A stretch of 64,000 bases of DNA, taken from positions 39,290,485 through 39,354,484 of the forward strand of contig CM034237.1 in NCBI GenBank assembly GCA_019916065.1, in the 5' to 3' direction. Below the pieces are notes generated by a model that worked only from the letters and a program-made list of their open reading frames with translations, was not told the DNA's origin and ran no database searches. The stretch is from Vitellaria paradoxa. Taxonomy: Eukaryota > Streptophyta > Magnoliopsida > Ericales > Sapotaceae. Below, piece by piece: positions 47,401 through 59,636 of the stretch. A program made the position numbers and the translations under genes. Numbering within the stretch: position 1 is the first letter of the stretch; every line of letters starts with the position of its first letter.

Positions 47401-47853
47401 AAAGGCAGATGAGGAGGCCCGATTACAGTGCTGATGGGCCATCAGGTTCGGGGGAAGAAAGAAGTAGGAAGACAATGGAAGAAGATGAAGAAAAAAAGAT
47501 TCGGGAAAAAGAGAGAGGGAGGACGAAAAGAGGGGAAAAGAGAGAGAGAGAAGAAAGAGGAAGAGGAGGAGACATACCTAGATGACTTCACGGGTTGGAG
47601 CACAGCAAGTTGAGAGTGTTTTCTGCTTTCTGGAGGCCTAACACTATTACAACGAAAAAAAAAAAAAAAAAAACCAACCTGAAAACACCCCTCGGGGTGT
47701 ATCTATTTTTTGTCCCGTTTTGACAACAATTTTCATTTTTTTCACAACAGAAAAACGAAAACATTTTTACCAAATGCATTTTTGTTTTCAGTTTTCAAAA
47801 ATATGAAAACAAAAACAGAAAAGCAGAAAACAAAAACGTTACCAAAGGTGATC
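44500..47853. other. Non-coding 5' portion of the Harbinger element
   Basis: About 3.3 kb without a supported gene. A purine-rich stretch at 47,340-47,570 (GAAGAA, GAGAGA runs) yields a Lys/Arg/Glu-rich open frame that is low complexity. CT repeat at about 46,270-46,290, A-runs at 46,925-46,942 and 47,656-47,673. Confidence 0.5.
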
Positions 47854-47856
47854 TAA

Positions 47857-48230
47857 CCGTTGCAACTTTACAATTTTGACAACAGTGGTACCCTCATATG
47901 TGACTTGAAGAATGTCCTAAGCTTCTTTTACAACTTCACAATTAGAAATTATTCTAAACTTATCTTGAAAGACACTACAAAAAATTGCATTTAGGGTTTC
48001 ACTGTTCCATCCCGTTGTTTCATTATCTTCAGCCATCCATTCTCTTTTAGCCTTCGGCGTGAGGTCTATATCACTTGCAATAGAGGTCTCCACCCATTAG
48101 TTACCGAGTCCCAAACCTGTTCATTTATGGATTTGAGAAAGGCTCTCGTCTTTGTTTTCCAGTAATGATAGTTAGAACCATCTAAAAATGGAGGTCTCAT
48201 GGTTAATTGACCTTTCTTTTGGTTATCCAT
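47857..48230 (-). pseudogene. Copia gag N-terminal part
   Basis: From ATG 48,228-48,230: MDNQKKGQLTMRPPFLDGSN, YHYWKTKTRAFLKSINEQVW (the UBN2/DUF4219 gag region of plant Copia), then with a shift ALNAIFCSVFQDKFRIISNC and ILQVTYEGT. It ends at the Harbinger target site TAA. Confidence 0.85.
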
Positions 48231-48302
48231 GGATACTTGTTGGATCTACTCTCAGACATAAAGTCCAAATTAAAAGAGAGCACTCAAGGCACTGATACCA
48301 AT

Positions 48303-49295
48303 TGAAAGTCCCAAAAAAATTACTAGTATCCAAACCCCCAACAATAGTCAACTAAAACTAATAACCATCTATATTCAAACTCAGCTCAAAATAAACATTC
48401 ACCACAAATATACAAGGATTTGTTGACAAGGGTAAAAACTCCTTTGAACTCAAAGGAGAAACAATCCTGAATCTTTAAACGGATCAAACTAGAAATCTTC
48501 ACTAGATAAGAAAAAGGTTACATGGTATCCAAAAGGAAAGTATTACAAGTTTTTCCAACCAACTGCCCATTGATTTAGTTGTGTAACATACTCTGTAACC
48601 TTGCTTGCTAGATATCCTATAACTTACCTCAACCTATGAAGAAATTCACCTTCAATCCTCGAAGAAATGCTGCCTGATCTGATACCATACCATAGATTTA
48701 AGCTAGAATATTGAAGATCTACACCAAAGATGGAAAATGATGTCAAGAGTGACATCTACTTTTACTCACTGTCATCATTTCAGATTTTAGCTTAAAACAA
48801 TAAGGAAATGTTACGTAGGTTTTAAAAGCTTAGGCTTGAAAAATATTTTGGCTTTTTATATCAAAAGAAGAAGGTAGAAAAGCCATTTGACAGTCTCTAA
48901 AAATTTTTGTGCGGTAGCAGGAGCAGCTCTTGGGTAAGAGCTTTCTTTCTCATGCTCGCAGGGTACATTAGACACACTAGATAAGAAATCTATGTGTCAA
49001 GGGATGCTTGCGGGTGCAGACTTTCCTACTTATGCACACTGTAGACACACTGTCTTATAGAACCCTCTTTTTCAAATAACACAAAATGATGCTTATGGAC
49101 AAGAGTTTTAACTGAAGACGAACACATCTTTTCTTCTACTGTTCTTCTCCCAACCATACTTAGAGATTCACCAACACTCTTTGGCTTGTGTTAGTGAATT
49201 ATTTCAACAACATTGTGACGTTTTTTAAAGAAAGAATTACACTTAAAGTGTTTGCTCAAAAAGTGCCAATTAACAAACCTATATGTACACTAACA
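48303..49295 (-). repeat. 5' LTR of the Copia element
   Basis: Minus strand starts TGTTAGTGTACA and ends GGGACTTTCA, canonical TG..CA. The iMet-type PBS follows after two bases. Flanked by TGCAT at 49,296-49,300. Confidence 0.92.
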
Positions 49296-50782
49296 TGCAT
49301 AATTGGTCCGTGGTCATGGTACCCAATCACCAACACACCATCCCTTAGTGTTTGCATCCATCGCTAGAGCAATGAACCTATGTCATCATAGGTATCTGCT
49401 TCTTTGGTTGTAGCTAAAGAAAATAACTATGCCCCTTGGGACATCTGCATCACTTTGTAGGTTACTAGCCTACTAGAAATGAAAACCAATCTCTACACAG
49501 GTTTAGGAATTTTTAACTTATAGGTACATATACCTTGTATTTACTAGTACCTGCTGACCCAAAATCAATACTTAACACTACAATAGCAGGATCTTATAAT
49601 CCTGACTCACGCTACTCAACAAATCAACATATATCTCATCCCATATACACAAGAGGAACCAATCTTCCCCATGAAAGTTACACCAATCCTCATATTTCAA
49701 CATCATAACATCATATTCATTATGCACAATTTAGTTCATTATAGTAAATCTCTAGTTTGACTTAAACATTTCCATTAATTTAGATTAAAAAAGTACTAAT
49801 TTCCTTTCATGCATCACATCATTTTGACTAATATATGCAAAACATAACTTTTTAAACAAAAAGAAAAAGAAAATACTAATCAAATCCTTGATCATGTGCA
49901 TGCAAAGCAAGTATTGTGCACACGCCTTAGTCCCTTGGCCATCATGCACTCATGGAATCGAATCCTCTGTGCATGCCAACCCCAAGCATCTTATACACCC
50001 AAGAAGTCAATTCTCATGCTCATGCCAGGTTCCACCTTGCTATCATTAGGGTCAATCCTACTAGTTGGCCATTAAGGTAAATGTCTTAAGCCCCACAATT
50101 TTGATAAGGTCCCAAATACATAGAGTTTTTAACCTCGGTAGGCAATTGAAAATTAGTTTCTATAAGGTTAGGTTAGTTTTGAACTTATTTACAAAGATAG
50201 GAGCAAAATTATTTATTGGCTAAACGAATTTATTAAAAGCCAAACTTGTTTACTGCGTAAATGACTTTATCTAGAAAACTTTATTAATTCTACAGAGAAT
50301 ACTTGTTCACTATGTAAATGATTTTTCAACACCCAATAATTTAGGACCCAAATTCTTCTAGCAACAACTTTTTTTAACATAATTCTTGTTTTCGTGCGAA
50401 CAAATTGAATAACTTATCTATTTTAATTTAATTATTTTTTAAATAATTATTTGAATAATTAAGAATAAAACATTATATAAAAATTAGTGAGATAAACACA
50501 AAAATTAATTTTTTAATTTTAATTACTTTACTTTTTGCAATTTTAAAAGTCTAAAAAATTAGATAATTAATAAAATTAGTTAATTAAAAAATAATCGAGT
50601 GAGATTTAATTTCAATATCACCGCATTTACCAAATCACGATATTTCATATTGTTCAGTAGTTAGACCACATGCTATGTAAGAGTTGGCATAATTTTCAAG
50701 CAGTACCATATATATATAAAAACCATAAGTCCTTCGACACATAATAATCAATATAGATTTGACAACTCACAATCAACATTCG
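49296..50782. other. Intergenic, no gene seen
   Basis: AT-rich, no open frame with recognisable similarity, no clear repeat pair. Confidence 0.5.
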
Positions 50783-51076
50783 GGTAGCGTTTGGCAGTGT
50801 AATTTTTAACAAAAAAGTACCAAATTTTGTTATTTTTTTGCTCTTCTACAGTAACTTCTCAACTTGAAAGTCACAAAAAGTTACTAAAAATTATTAAATG
50901 CTACTAAAAGTTACTAAAAGTTCTTAAAAATTGTTAAAAGTTACTAAAAATTTTACCAAACACTCAAAAGTCGTAAAAATGGCTAAATATTATTACTTGT
51001 TTCACCAATTACACCATTAGCAATTTTTGACCAAAAAAACCAAAAATAGTTAAAAATTGTACCGTCAAACGCCTCC
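50783..51076. mobile_element. MITE, family M3 (best-preserved copy)
   Basis: Inverted termini GGTAGCGTTTGGCAGTGTAA and GGAGGCGTTTGACGGTACAA, both continuing TTTTTAAC. The interior is an array of AAAGTTACTAA words between two single-copy ends. No coding sequence. Confidence 0.7.
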
Positions 51077-51840
51077 TTATTTTTAGCCTCTCTCTTCGAT
51101 TGTATGTACACCTATACAAATCAATTTCTCAAACCAATATGCAATAAAAATAGATTGCACTATAGATTTGTATGAAAATAACACACACTAATTAAAGAAT
51201 TTCAAAATCAATTTCACAGGAAGAGAAATACCTGATTAGAACAGTCATGTTAGTGTAGAGTTAAGCAATTGAAAATCATCAAATGAAGAATATCGATGTT
51301 GAAGCCTTGATGATTGGCTTTGGTAATCGAAGGTTGATAACGGTGATAGAAGTTCCAAAACAATCGATGGCCTTTGATTATTGCTCATCAATTGATCAAA
51401 ACCAATCAGCAACGACCTTTTCCGAGAAGCCACGAGGGAGAGCTTAAGACTTTGAAACGGAGCTTTCATCTCTACGAGATGAGTCCAATAAATTTTTCAC
51501 TCAGCTTTTCTCTATCATCTTGTAGACTTTATTAAGTTTTACTACAGATACGCTTCAATAGATTTTTCCCCACCATTTACCCCCGCACCTTCTTTTCCCC
51601 TCAATTTCCCAATCACATCCAAACAATCCGATTTGGTTTAAATTCCTATATATATTTTTCTTTTTCCATACCAAATCCTCACTTCAAACACAAAACAGCC
51701 AAAGGGAAAATAACCATCATATCAAATACAAGTGCTAAACATAAACGTGCGTATGTATTGCCTTGGGTACATCGGCTATGATGACTCCTCTTATTTATAT
51801 ATATATTTTTAACATCAATAGGTACCGATTGGTACTCCCA
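51077..51840. other. Intergenic region with one unassigned small frame
   Basis: A minus-strand frame (51,469-51,245, 74 codons) has no recognisable domain. CA-poor, pyrimidine-rich DNA at 51,540-51,670. No gene is supported; homology with the downstream region of eIF5A copy 1 starts at about 51,840. Confidence 0.4.
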
Positions 51841-51959
51841 ACTCCAGCTCATCACCTTGCATCGTTGAAGCAATTCAGTTTGGAGCCAATCATGACAAAT
51901 TGCCCAAACTGGCAATACTCTTTAACAATTCCCCAATCCCCACCAAAACATTTTGTTAA

Positions 51960-52111
51960 GGGTGTATTTGAAGTAATAAAAAGTGAAATAAAATGAAATA
52001 AAGTAAAATAAATTGTAAATTCATAATTCGTACAATAAAATAAAAATAACTAATTTTAAAAATTTTTTAAATATTTTTTATTATTTTTAGAATTTTTTGT
52101 CACTCCATACC
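51960..52111. mobile_element. Tourist-like MITE, family M1, downstream of eIF5A copy 2
   Basis: Termini GGGTGTATTTGAAGTAA and, inverted, GGTATGGAGTGACAAAA; TAA on both sides (51957-51959, 52112-52114). The homologous site near copy 1 (about 22,130) lacks it. Confidence 0.75.
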
Positions 52112-52467
52112 TAACAAAGCATGAAAAATGACATTACCGAGTTTAAGAGAATCAAATCAAAACAAAGGAAGAAATCAAGGAGCTAATCAGTAGGCAGTAG
52201 TAGGCAATGAAAATTATGGTCAACTTCACAGTAATTGAAGGTGCAAAAAAGGGAGTGTTAACAGTCTTTCCAATTGATTTCCCAAATAGTTCAAGCAGTA
52301 ATAAAACAAAGTTACAGAAACAAAATCATGAAATTGAAAATTTTTGTCTTGGATTGGAGGCCATGCGATATCAAAAATACAGTAAACCACATGAAAACCT
52401 CTCTGGCAAACAACTATCTGTCTATTGTACTTCTGAAATTTAATGCCCCCCAGCATTGTCCCTTAAT

Positions 52468-55426
52468 TTAGGACTTGGGGCCAATATCCTTCAGGGCACA
52501 GATCTGCTCCTCTCCCATGGCAGACATCACAGACACAACAAGGTCCTTCCCCTCAGCAAATCCATCCTTGATCTGAAAGATCCCAATGATAATTGTTAGC
52601 TGTAAGTATATATATATATATATTTTCAATAGATAAATCGCAAACGAATTTATTACTAAGACGAATACACTGAGCATATGAAACCAAATTATTGTGAAGA
52701 AAATATCAATGCTGCAAATAAATTATGAGACAATGAAGTGGAGTTTATAAATTCAAATTCAAGAGATGCAATGCTGAAAATTAATCTGAGCATAGAACTG
52801 ATATGATTGCATCTAGTGGCATTTAAGGCTACTTTGAAACACATCAAATTTCGCCACAAGCTTATGGCGGTTTCATAAGAAATTCCAATTATAAATACTT
52901 CACCTCATAACTACAATATCAACATCATGAAATTTCAATTTTAAACGTTTGGCATCATAACCACAATATTGACATCACGAAACCAAGTGATTCGCTTCAA
53001 ATTCTAAGGTGGTATAAACATTATTTAGGGTTTGTTTGGAGTAAGAAAAAATGAGATAAATTGAGATAAATTGTGGTTTGGGAGGAGTTCGTAATGCGTG
53101 CAGTGAGAGAAAAAAATTGATGTGATATAAAGTTAACAGAGATTTATAGAGATTTTTGGAGATTTTCAGTAAATTTTTGTAAGCCAAACGGACCCTTAAT
53201 TCACCAAATCCAATCTCTTCATTCAAGCTTCAACCATGAGATGATTTATGAAAGTACCTCTTTACAAAAGGGTGTAAGGAGAAAAGGGGGATTTGGGGGA
53301 AGATTAATTCTGTTCTCTAGGTTGAATCACTTTCATAACCAACTACCAACCAAGTTACATAATTCAAGTGAATTCATGAAAAATAAGAAAAAATGGATGT
53401 ACTCCAATTCTAATCCTAATCCATCTATTTTATAAGCAATTTTAGTAAAAAATACATAATCAAAAAAATAATAGCACTTTGGGGCAACCTACTTTGTGCA
53501 TTCAAAATCTTATTTATGTAATCAACCAAGCAAACCAAACTTCTAATAGATCTCTTCATTTTCAGCTTAACCTTTTTAAACTTCAGACTAATAAGGTAAG
53601 GAGAAGGCAATAAAAACCTTCTCCTTCGAAGACAAAACATTGTTTTCACACAATACAACTTTGACAAAAATTTGTACCAAGTTAAGGTTACTTGGTAAAA
53701 GATGCTTCTACGTATCAAATACAGGAGTGATGGGGAATCCCATGTGTGTTATATTATATTGGTATAGGAATTTAACAGGCCTAGATAAAGATTAACAAGA
53801 CCAGCCAAGATACATAATTGAATTAATATGACAGGACCATTTGTGTTATTTCACAAAAGAATAAAATAAAAATTAATCTAATTAATTAACCCATTAACTT
53901 AATAATGAATTATTAGTTGAACTGCGCAATTGGATCAGGAATGGTACAAACAACTGAATTTATATGGAAACAGTGACACAGATATGGCATAAGCCGCTAA
54001 AAATTAATAAATACACGTGCTCCAAAAGATGGAAGTAAAAGGGCAAGTATCCACAATGCATAGAAAATGATAGTACTAACCTGCCCAAGCAGGTTTTCAT
54101 CGGTTGGAAGCCTCAAGTCATCCTTAGTATTACCACTCTCAGTTAGCAGGCTCACCTAAAGCATTTGGAAGAGTATAAAATGGCATATTCATCGAAAGCA
54201 TTAAAGCAGTCAAACAAGAGAAAAACATGTATATACAAATCCATCCTCAGAGATGTCAATCAGCTGGTAGTCAGTACGGTTGACATGAGGAACCTGTAAT
54301 TTAAAAGTACACATTTAGAAATAAAAAGTAAAAAGTGATAACATACTTGACACTTAAAAATGGAGAAAATAACACATACATCACAGTTGTGGGAAGAGGG
54401 AACAATATCTTCAAGCTTTTTTCCATTGAAGATGTCTATTCCAACAAAGTGACATTTTGCATGGCCATGCTTGCCAGTTTTGGAAGTTGAGACCTCCACA
54501 ACCTGTATCAAACATATATTAGCAGGCACACACTAAACATGTGAGTCCCGGTTGCAATATATGTAACCCATCAGAAGTAAAAGGTTGACTATAACCATCC
54601 ACTCATCCAGCTGTGATGGCTGCCAACTAAGATTAACTTCACATGGACTTGTACAAGTAGACAAAAAACACAGTTACACAGCAAATCAGGAATTGAGGAA
54701 TAGAACAGAAGATTGGTTGATGACTTTAAAATCAACAAATTTCAACTTGAAAAGACTTTCCAAGAAACACAAAAATCAACTTTTAGCTCTGACTCTCTAA
54801 ATCAAATTGAATGCCCACAAATTTCCAACGACGGATATTCATCCTCAAAAGTACTAGAAGATGATAGGATCTATTAGAACATAGAAATTACTAGAATTAA
54901 GCATCAATTAGTACACTCCACACCTATATTTCAGAATGTAAACACGTGGTATTAAAGAACAACAAAATAGATATGAACCAGTCAAACAAGAATCTAGATA
55001 TGATGGCAGATAGAAAGACTAACAAAGCAAAAACATTGCTTACTAAAGGCAACGCAAACCGCGATATTTACCACTATAATCTAAACAAATGGAAGAACAA
55101 ATCTAATTTCAGTTTAATTAGAACAAAAAGTGTAAGAAATAAAAAGCCCTAGCATGATTCTACTGTGTAGGTAGCAATCTATCAAATTAACAAAGTCAAG
55201 ATTCAAACAAGGTCAACCTAGATCAGCGGATCCGAAAGACATACGATTATTCATGTATATGTTCAGAGTTAGGAAATTAAGAAGGAGAAGCGAAAAGAGG
55301 AACCTTGCAAGCCCTGTTCTTAATGACGATGTAACCGTTCTTGCGGATGGTACCAGCCTGCTGAGGATAGGTCTTCGAAGCTCCGGCGTCGGCCTTCGAC
55401 TCGAAATGGTGCTCCTCGTCTGACAT
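52468..55426 (-). CDS. eIF5A: Eukaryotic translation initiation factor 5A, copy 2
   Basis: Same hypusinated translation factor as copy 1, with identical exon lengths: 55304-55426 (start), 54380-54502, 54237-54293, 54081-54155, 52468-52572 (stop TAA); 160 aa; all splice sites GT..AG. The hypusination loop [10 protein letters not shown] is intact. Differences seen from copy 1: Pro39 to Ala (NRACK), Thr67 to Asn (IFNGKK) and Asp121 to Glu (TDEN); the rest appears the same. Intron 1 is 0.8 kb (2.1 kb in copy 1). Intron 4 is 1.5 kb and holds a MITE absent from copy 1. Homology with copy 1 ends about 120 bp upstream of the ATG, where AT-rich repeat DNA begins, so its promoter differs. It is intact and probably functional if transcribed. 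Confidence 0.96.
53028..53195. mobile_element. Tourist-like MITE, family M1, in eIF5A copy 2 intron 4
   Basis: Termini GGGTTTGTTTGGAGTAAG and, inverted, GGGTCCGTTTGGCTTAC; TTA on both sides (53025-53027, 53196-53198). Copy 1 has the uninterrupted site (CTATCTAATTCACC at about 23,072). Confidence 0.8.
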
Positions 55427-55549
55427 ACTTTCTCTACAGACCTGAATTTGGAGAGGGAGCGAGGGAGAGAAAAGAACGAAGAGAACGACGGTTAAGAATA
55501 GGGATCGCCAATCGAGCTCGCAGCGGATCGATGTATATCTTCTTATGTA

Positions 55550-57448
55550 CAAACTAGCGCGCGATGCACATGACGTCACGTCGATTAACTTTTGAATATA
55601 TTATAACATATTGTAATAAAATTAATAATTTTGTAAAATAATTATTGAATTATATTTTTATACTTATATTTTTTTATTTATACCAATTTTACAAAGCAAA
55701 TAGAGCTCGTTAAAGTCAGAGTTATATATATATATAGTGATATGGCCTGTGCAATGCACAAATTTGTTATATTATATGACTAAATAAAAAGTACTATTAT
55801 ATGTTAAAACAATTAAATTGTAAAAATATATATGAAAATAATATATATTATCGTTTGTGTAAATTTAATCAAATAATGAATGTAAAATAAATTAAAATAT
55901 TGATACTATCAATTACATCGATTCGATTAAATTCAAATTCTAATAAATAAAAAAAAGAGAAAAATTAAAAAAGTTAGAGAAAAACAAAACTTACTCATTT
56001 AATTAAATAATTTTTATAATTATTGTTTCTATTCTTCGTACCACAATGTGTATAAAACATACAAAATATAAATTAATCACATATAAAAATTTTACAAAAA
56101 TTAAAATTTAAGTACATACCTAATAAATCGCAATGTCGAAAAAAAATTATTGTAATAAAAAGTTTTCAATTTGTAAAGTCAAAAAGAAAATTATAATAAT
56201 AATAAATTTTCAAGAAATTTGAAAGAAAAGAAACTTTCATATTCATTTATAGATTTTGCATTCATAAAAGTTCTATTCTATTTAGATTAGAATACTTTAT
56301 TCCGATTAGAGTATAATTTTGATTAAATTGAATGTCCAAATTCAAGAAAAGTTTGAGTGACAATCAATTAGATTGATTTATCCATTGCTAATTTTATTTT
56401 TTAATTTCTAATATTGTTTGATATATATTTAATAAATAATATTACAATATATAAAATTTTAATAAATAATATTACAATTTGATTTAAGATATATCATTTT
56501 TTTTGCCTAATGATAAACATAACAAAGGACATGTTACTTGTTACTAAATTAAAATCTTTATTTAACAAGTTAATTATTTTTTTATTATATTTATTATTTT
56601 TTAAATAATAATTTATTAAATTATAAAAAATTAAAATAAGAAGTTATATGATAATTAAATAGAAGTGTCGATTAAATAAAAATATCAAGTAGTTTCCAAA
56701 AAAAAATAAAAATATCAAGTAATATCTATAAACATTCTAATTTGAATAAAATTGTAAATAAGTGGTAATTATATACAATATTAATTCTATTTAAATTATA
56801 TAATCATAAATTAAGATAATTATAATTATAAATTTATGTTAATAAATTAAAATTTTTATTTAACAGGTTACTTATTTTTTTTACGTTCTTTTGTTTAATA
56901 ATAATATTTATTACTAAAACCTTTATTTAACAAAATAAATATTTTTTTGCGTTATATTGTTTAATAACAATAGTAATATTTATTATGTTTTAGATAATAA
57001 TTTATTAAAATATAAAAAAATAAAAAATAAGAATATGTTTTAAATAAAAATAAAGAATAAGAAATTATATGTAAATAGAACTATAGATTAATTAAAAACA
57101 TCAAGTGATATCTATGAACATTCTAATTTAAATAAAATTAAAAATTGTGAATAAGTAGTAATTATTTAAAATACTAATTTCTTTATAAGATAATTAAAAT
57201 AACTAGATATATGCTATAATTATACACGTATTACAACCATACTACAAATACCACAAGTTAAGTGGTATGTGGCACAAGATACTTATAACTAGATATCACA
57301 TGTCGCAACCATAGTGTAATAGTGTTGCCAGACTCTACTTTATATATATGTAATATGATGTATTTAAAATCTTATATAATAATTTTTATATTTATTTTTT
57401 TATTTATGTCAATTTCAATAAGAAAATAGAGTTTATTAAAGTAAGACT

Positions 57449-57487
<39 letters not shown>

Positions 57488-58220
57488 GTATTTTAAGATT
57501 TCCATACTATTCAATTCCATCTATTCCTTTCAATTTCAATCTAAACCAATATTTCAATATTTCTTAAAAGCAAACTTGAATCTTGAATATGAACTAAATT
57601 CTAAACTTATTTAAATGATCCGATCATATAAATTAAAATTAAGATATATGATATGATATAAAGTATAAAGTAATACAATATGACAACAATACAAAATAAT
57701 TTCCACTTTAACAATAAAAATAATATATATATTTTATGTATATTAAACTTTGCCAAGCCTGACTAAGCTATAATATATTTATGTAAACCCAAATTTGGCC
57801 TTTTAAAAAGTCAATCTATATTTTTAAGCTCAACTTATGATCAATATATTTAAAAAATTTTAAAATTAAATTTTAAAAAATTATTTTGTCAAATGTTATG
57901 TAGCCAAACAATTTTTCTTGAAAATTAACTACTTTTTATTAGTTATTTTTATTTATCTTTGGTAAGAGAATCTGCACCTTTAAAAAGTAAAAAATGCCCG
58001 CGAGAAAACAAAAAAACAAATTAAAAAATGTAAATGAGAGTTATTCAACGAGCATACCAATTGGAACTCGAAATATAAAACAATTCAAGAAAAAAAAAAC
58101 AGTAGTTGAAATAGGAAAATGATTTATGAAAAACGATAGAGAAAGTCGATATTTTTTTTATTGGAAGGTGCGTATCATAAGAATACTATTGACAACTTGC
58201 CTTCAAATTACTTATCTTTA
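55550..58220. repeat. AT-rich block of nested degenerate repeats
   Basis: Very AT-rich, with no coding region. It begins ACTAGCGCGCGATGCACATG at about 55,552; a related phrase GGCCTGTGCAATGCACAAA lies at about 55,744. The stretch CAATTTTACAAAGCAAATAGAG (55,686) recurs as CAATTTCAATAAGAAAATAGAG near 57,410, each followed by a TATATA run. This suggests two related copies of one family, nested or tandem. Confidence 0.45.
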
Positions 58221-58441
58221 GGGGATATTTGGTTTACCCCAAAAATTAAAAAAATTTTAAATTTTACTAATTTTTAAAAATTTTTTTAAATAAGAGTGTA
58301 ATTAGTATATTGAAAAATGCTGAAAAACTTTAAAAATTTTTAGAAATGTTTAAAAATTATTCATTATTTATCTCACTGCATGAATTACGAACTCACAAAT
58401 TATCTCACTTGATCCTACTTTTTGTCACTCTAAATGTTCCC
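58221..58441. mobile_element. MITE, family M1 (diverged copy)
   Basis: Termini GGGGATATTTGG and, inverted, GGGAACATTTAGAGTGAC; flanks TTA and TAA. The interior GAATTACGAACTCACAAATT matches the family. Confidence 0.55.
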
Positions 58442-58594
58442 TAAATTTTGTCGGATATCAATTTTACACACAATTTTTATTTTGTTTTTCGGTTCCGATA
58501 ATGTGTGAGGTGTTATATATATATATATATATATATTTTATCTTTGCATGTGAGGTGTTATAATTGAAAATAATTCATCACACCCATCAAGCTA

Positions 58595-58750
58595 GGGAGT
58601 GTTTGCTTGATCAAGAATCAACTAAAACTTATCAATTTTTATCGATTTTTTATTTTTTATTAAATTTTATCACTTATCACTTTTACATTAAATATTTATA
58701 CTTTTATTTTATATATATCCATATATATTTTTGTTTTCCAAACACTACCC
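58595..58750. mobile_element. MITE, family M2
   Basis: Termini GGGAGTGTTTGCTTGATCAA and, inverted, GGGTAGTGTTTGGAAAAC. Interior TTATCAATTTTTATC and TTTTACATTAA shared with 61,488-61,625. Confidence 0.6.
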
Positions 58751-59035
58751 AATAAGATGCGAACCACTAATGAAAGTGGCGAAAAGGTGCCTACGAGTGG
58801 AGGCTTTCATCATCAACACACGCAATTGACTTTCTCGCGCGGTGCTTTCAACCTATTGATTGCCTCCATGTGGAGGAAAAAATTTGAGAAAGGGCAGCCT
58901 GGGTGATTCAATGCATAAATATTTTGGACCGTGATTTGAAAAGGGAATAAAGAAAGGTGGAATATTCACTTGAAAATTAAGCTTACAGTGGAATCCTTTC
59001 GGTAAGAACAAATTCATGCAAAAGAAAGGTCACTG

Positions 59036-59296
59036 ACTCTTCGGGGTGGCCGAGTAGAAGTCATGCTCGTCTTAGAGCTTGAGCTTCTTGAGGTTTCGGA
59101 TTCGACTCCCCAACGGAGGGTAGGTTACCGCTGTAATGGCGGGTGCCTAATGGCCTCCTCTCGGTCGTGCCGGTCAGCCAGAGCTTGCTTAGGCTGGTTA
59201 ACTCTCCAGGGACCTTTACCGGCTAGGGTTCTGGAGTGTGCTTCGCCCTGTGTGCACTCCAGTACGGGATAGCGGCTGCGAACTTCCACGTACTAG
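59036..59296 (+). mobile_element. tRNA-derived SINE
   Basis: 261 bp with Pol III boxes: A box TGGCCGAGTAG (about 59,047) and B box GGATTCGACTCC (about 59,097). GC content is far above the surroundings. It is flanked by a perfect 10-bp duplication AAGGTCACTG (59026-59035 and 59297-59306), which shows retroposition. It ends ..CACGTACTAG without a poly-A tail. The head resembles a Leu/Ser-type tRNA but has no full cloverleaf, so it is not a functional tRNA gene. Confidence 0.8.
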
Positions 59297-59636
59297 AAGG
59301 TCACTGGAAAATGGTACGTGTCAATTATGTTATTAGGAAAACGGAACTGCGTACCAATTTTTGGCTTCTTCTTAGCGTGTGGCATTATGAACATGTTTGG
59401 AATCTTACAAAATTTCAAAAATTCTAACAAATGTCTATAAAATTTATTTTTTACTTAATAAACGTATTATGAAACTATAATTTCTGTAAATATATACTGA
59501 TTTTTATAATTTTAAACACCTCTATGTTTCCTTTGCTTCAACTATTCGATTTAGTGTTTAAAGAGATTTTATGCATGGATTAATGGCTTTTTGTAGAAAA
59601 CGCACAATGTAGACCAGATTCGGAAGATTGACATAT

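Larger units (their letters stand above)
40357..47853 (-). mobile_element. PIF/Harbinger transposon, full length, two genes
   Basis: Left end GGGCTCATTTGACAACG and right end, reverse-complemented, GATCACCTTTGGTAACG are imperfect TIRs followed by GTTTTCTG-rich subterminal DNA. TAA duplications lie at 40354-40356 and 47854-47856. Both a DDE transposase and a Myb/SANT-like protein are encoded on the minus strand, the two-gene plan of plant PIF/Harbinger elements. It is inserted in the Copia gag: the peptide LQVTYEGT..KLQRL lies on one side and its continuation on the other. Confidence 0.9.
29759..49295 (-). mobile_element. Sirevirus-type Ty1/Copia retrotransposon with nested insertions
   Basis: Two LTRs of about 1 kb (29759-30761 and 48303-49295) bound an element read on the minus strand. 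PBS TGGTATCAGTGCC (48,288-48,300) lies next to the 5' LTR and PPT AGAGGGGGAAAT (30,762-30,773) next to the 3' LTR. Order is gag, protease, integrase, RT, RNase H, the Copia order, then an extra ORF region before the 3' LTR. A large size (about 11.4 kb without inserts), two zinc knuckles, an acidic WDNEDD stretch and an extra downstream ORF all fit the SIRE/Maximus lineage. Every domain has stops or shifts. The flanking pentamers TACGT and TGCAT do not match exactly. Confidence 0.9.

Noticed and set aside
47307..47613. Lys/Arg/Glu-rich open frames on +
   Set aside because: They come from purine-rich low-complexity DNA (GAA/GAGA runs) inside the Harbinger element and have no domain.
59040..59110. 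tRNA gene
   Set aside because: A and B boxes are present but no complete cloverleaf; the target duplication shows it is the head of a SINE.
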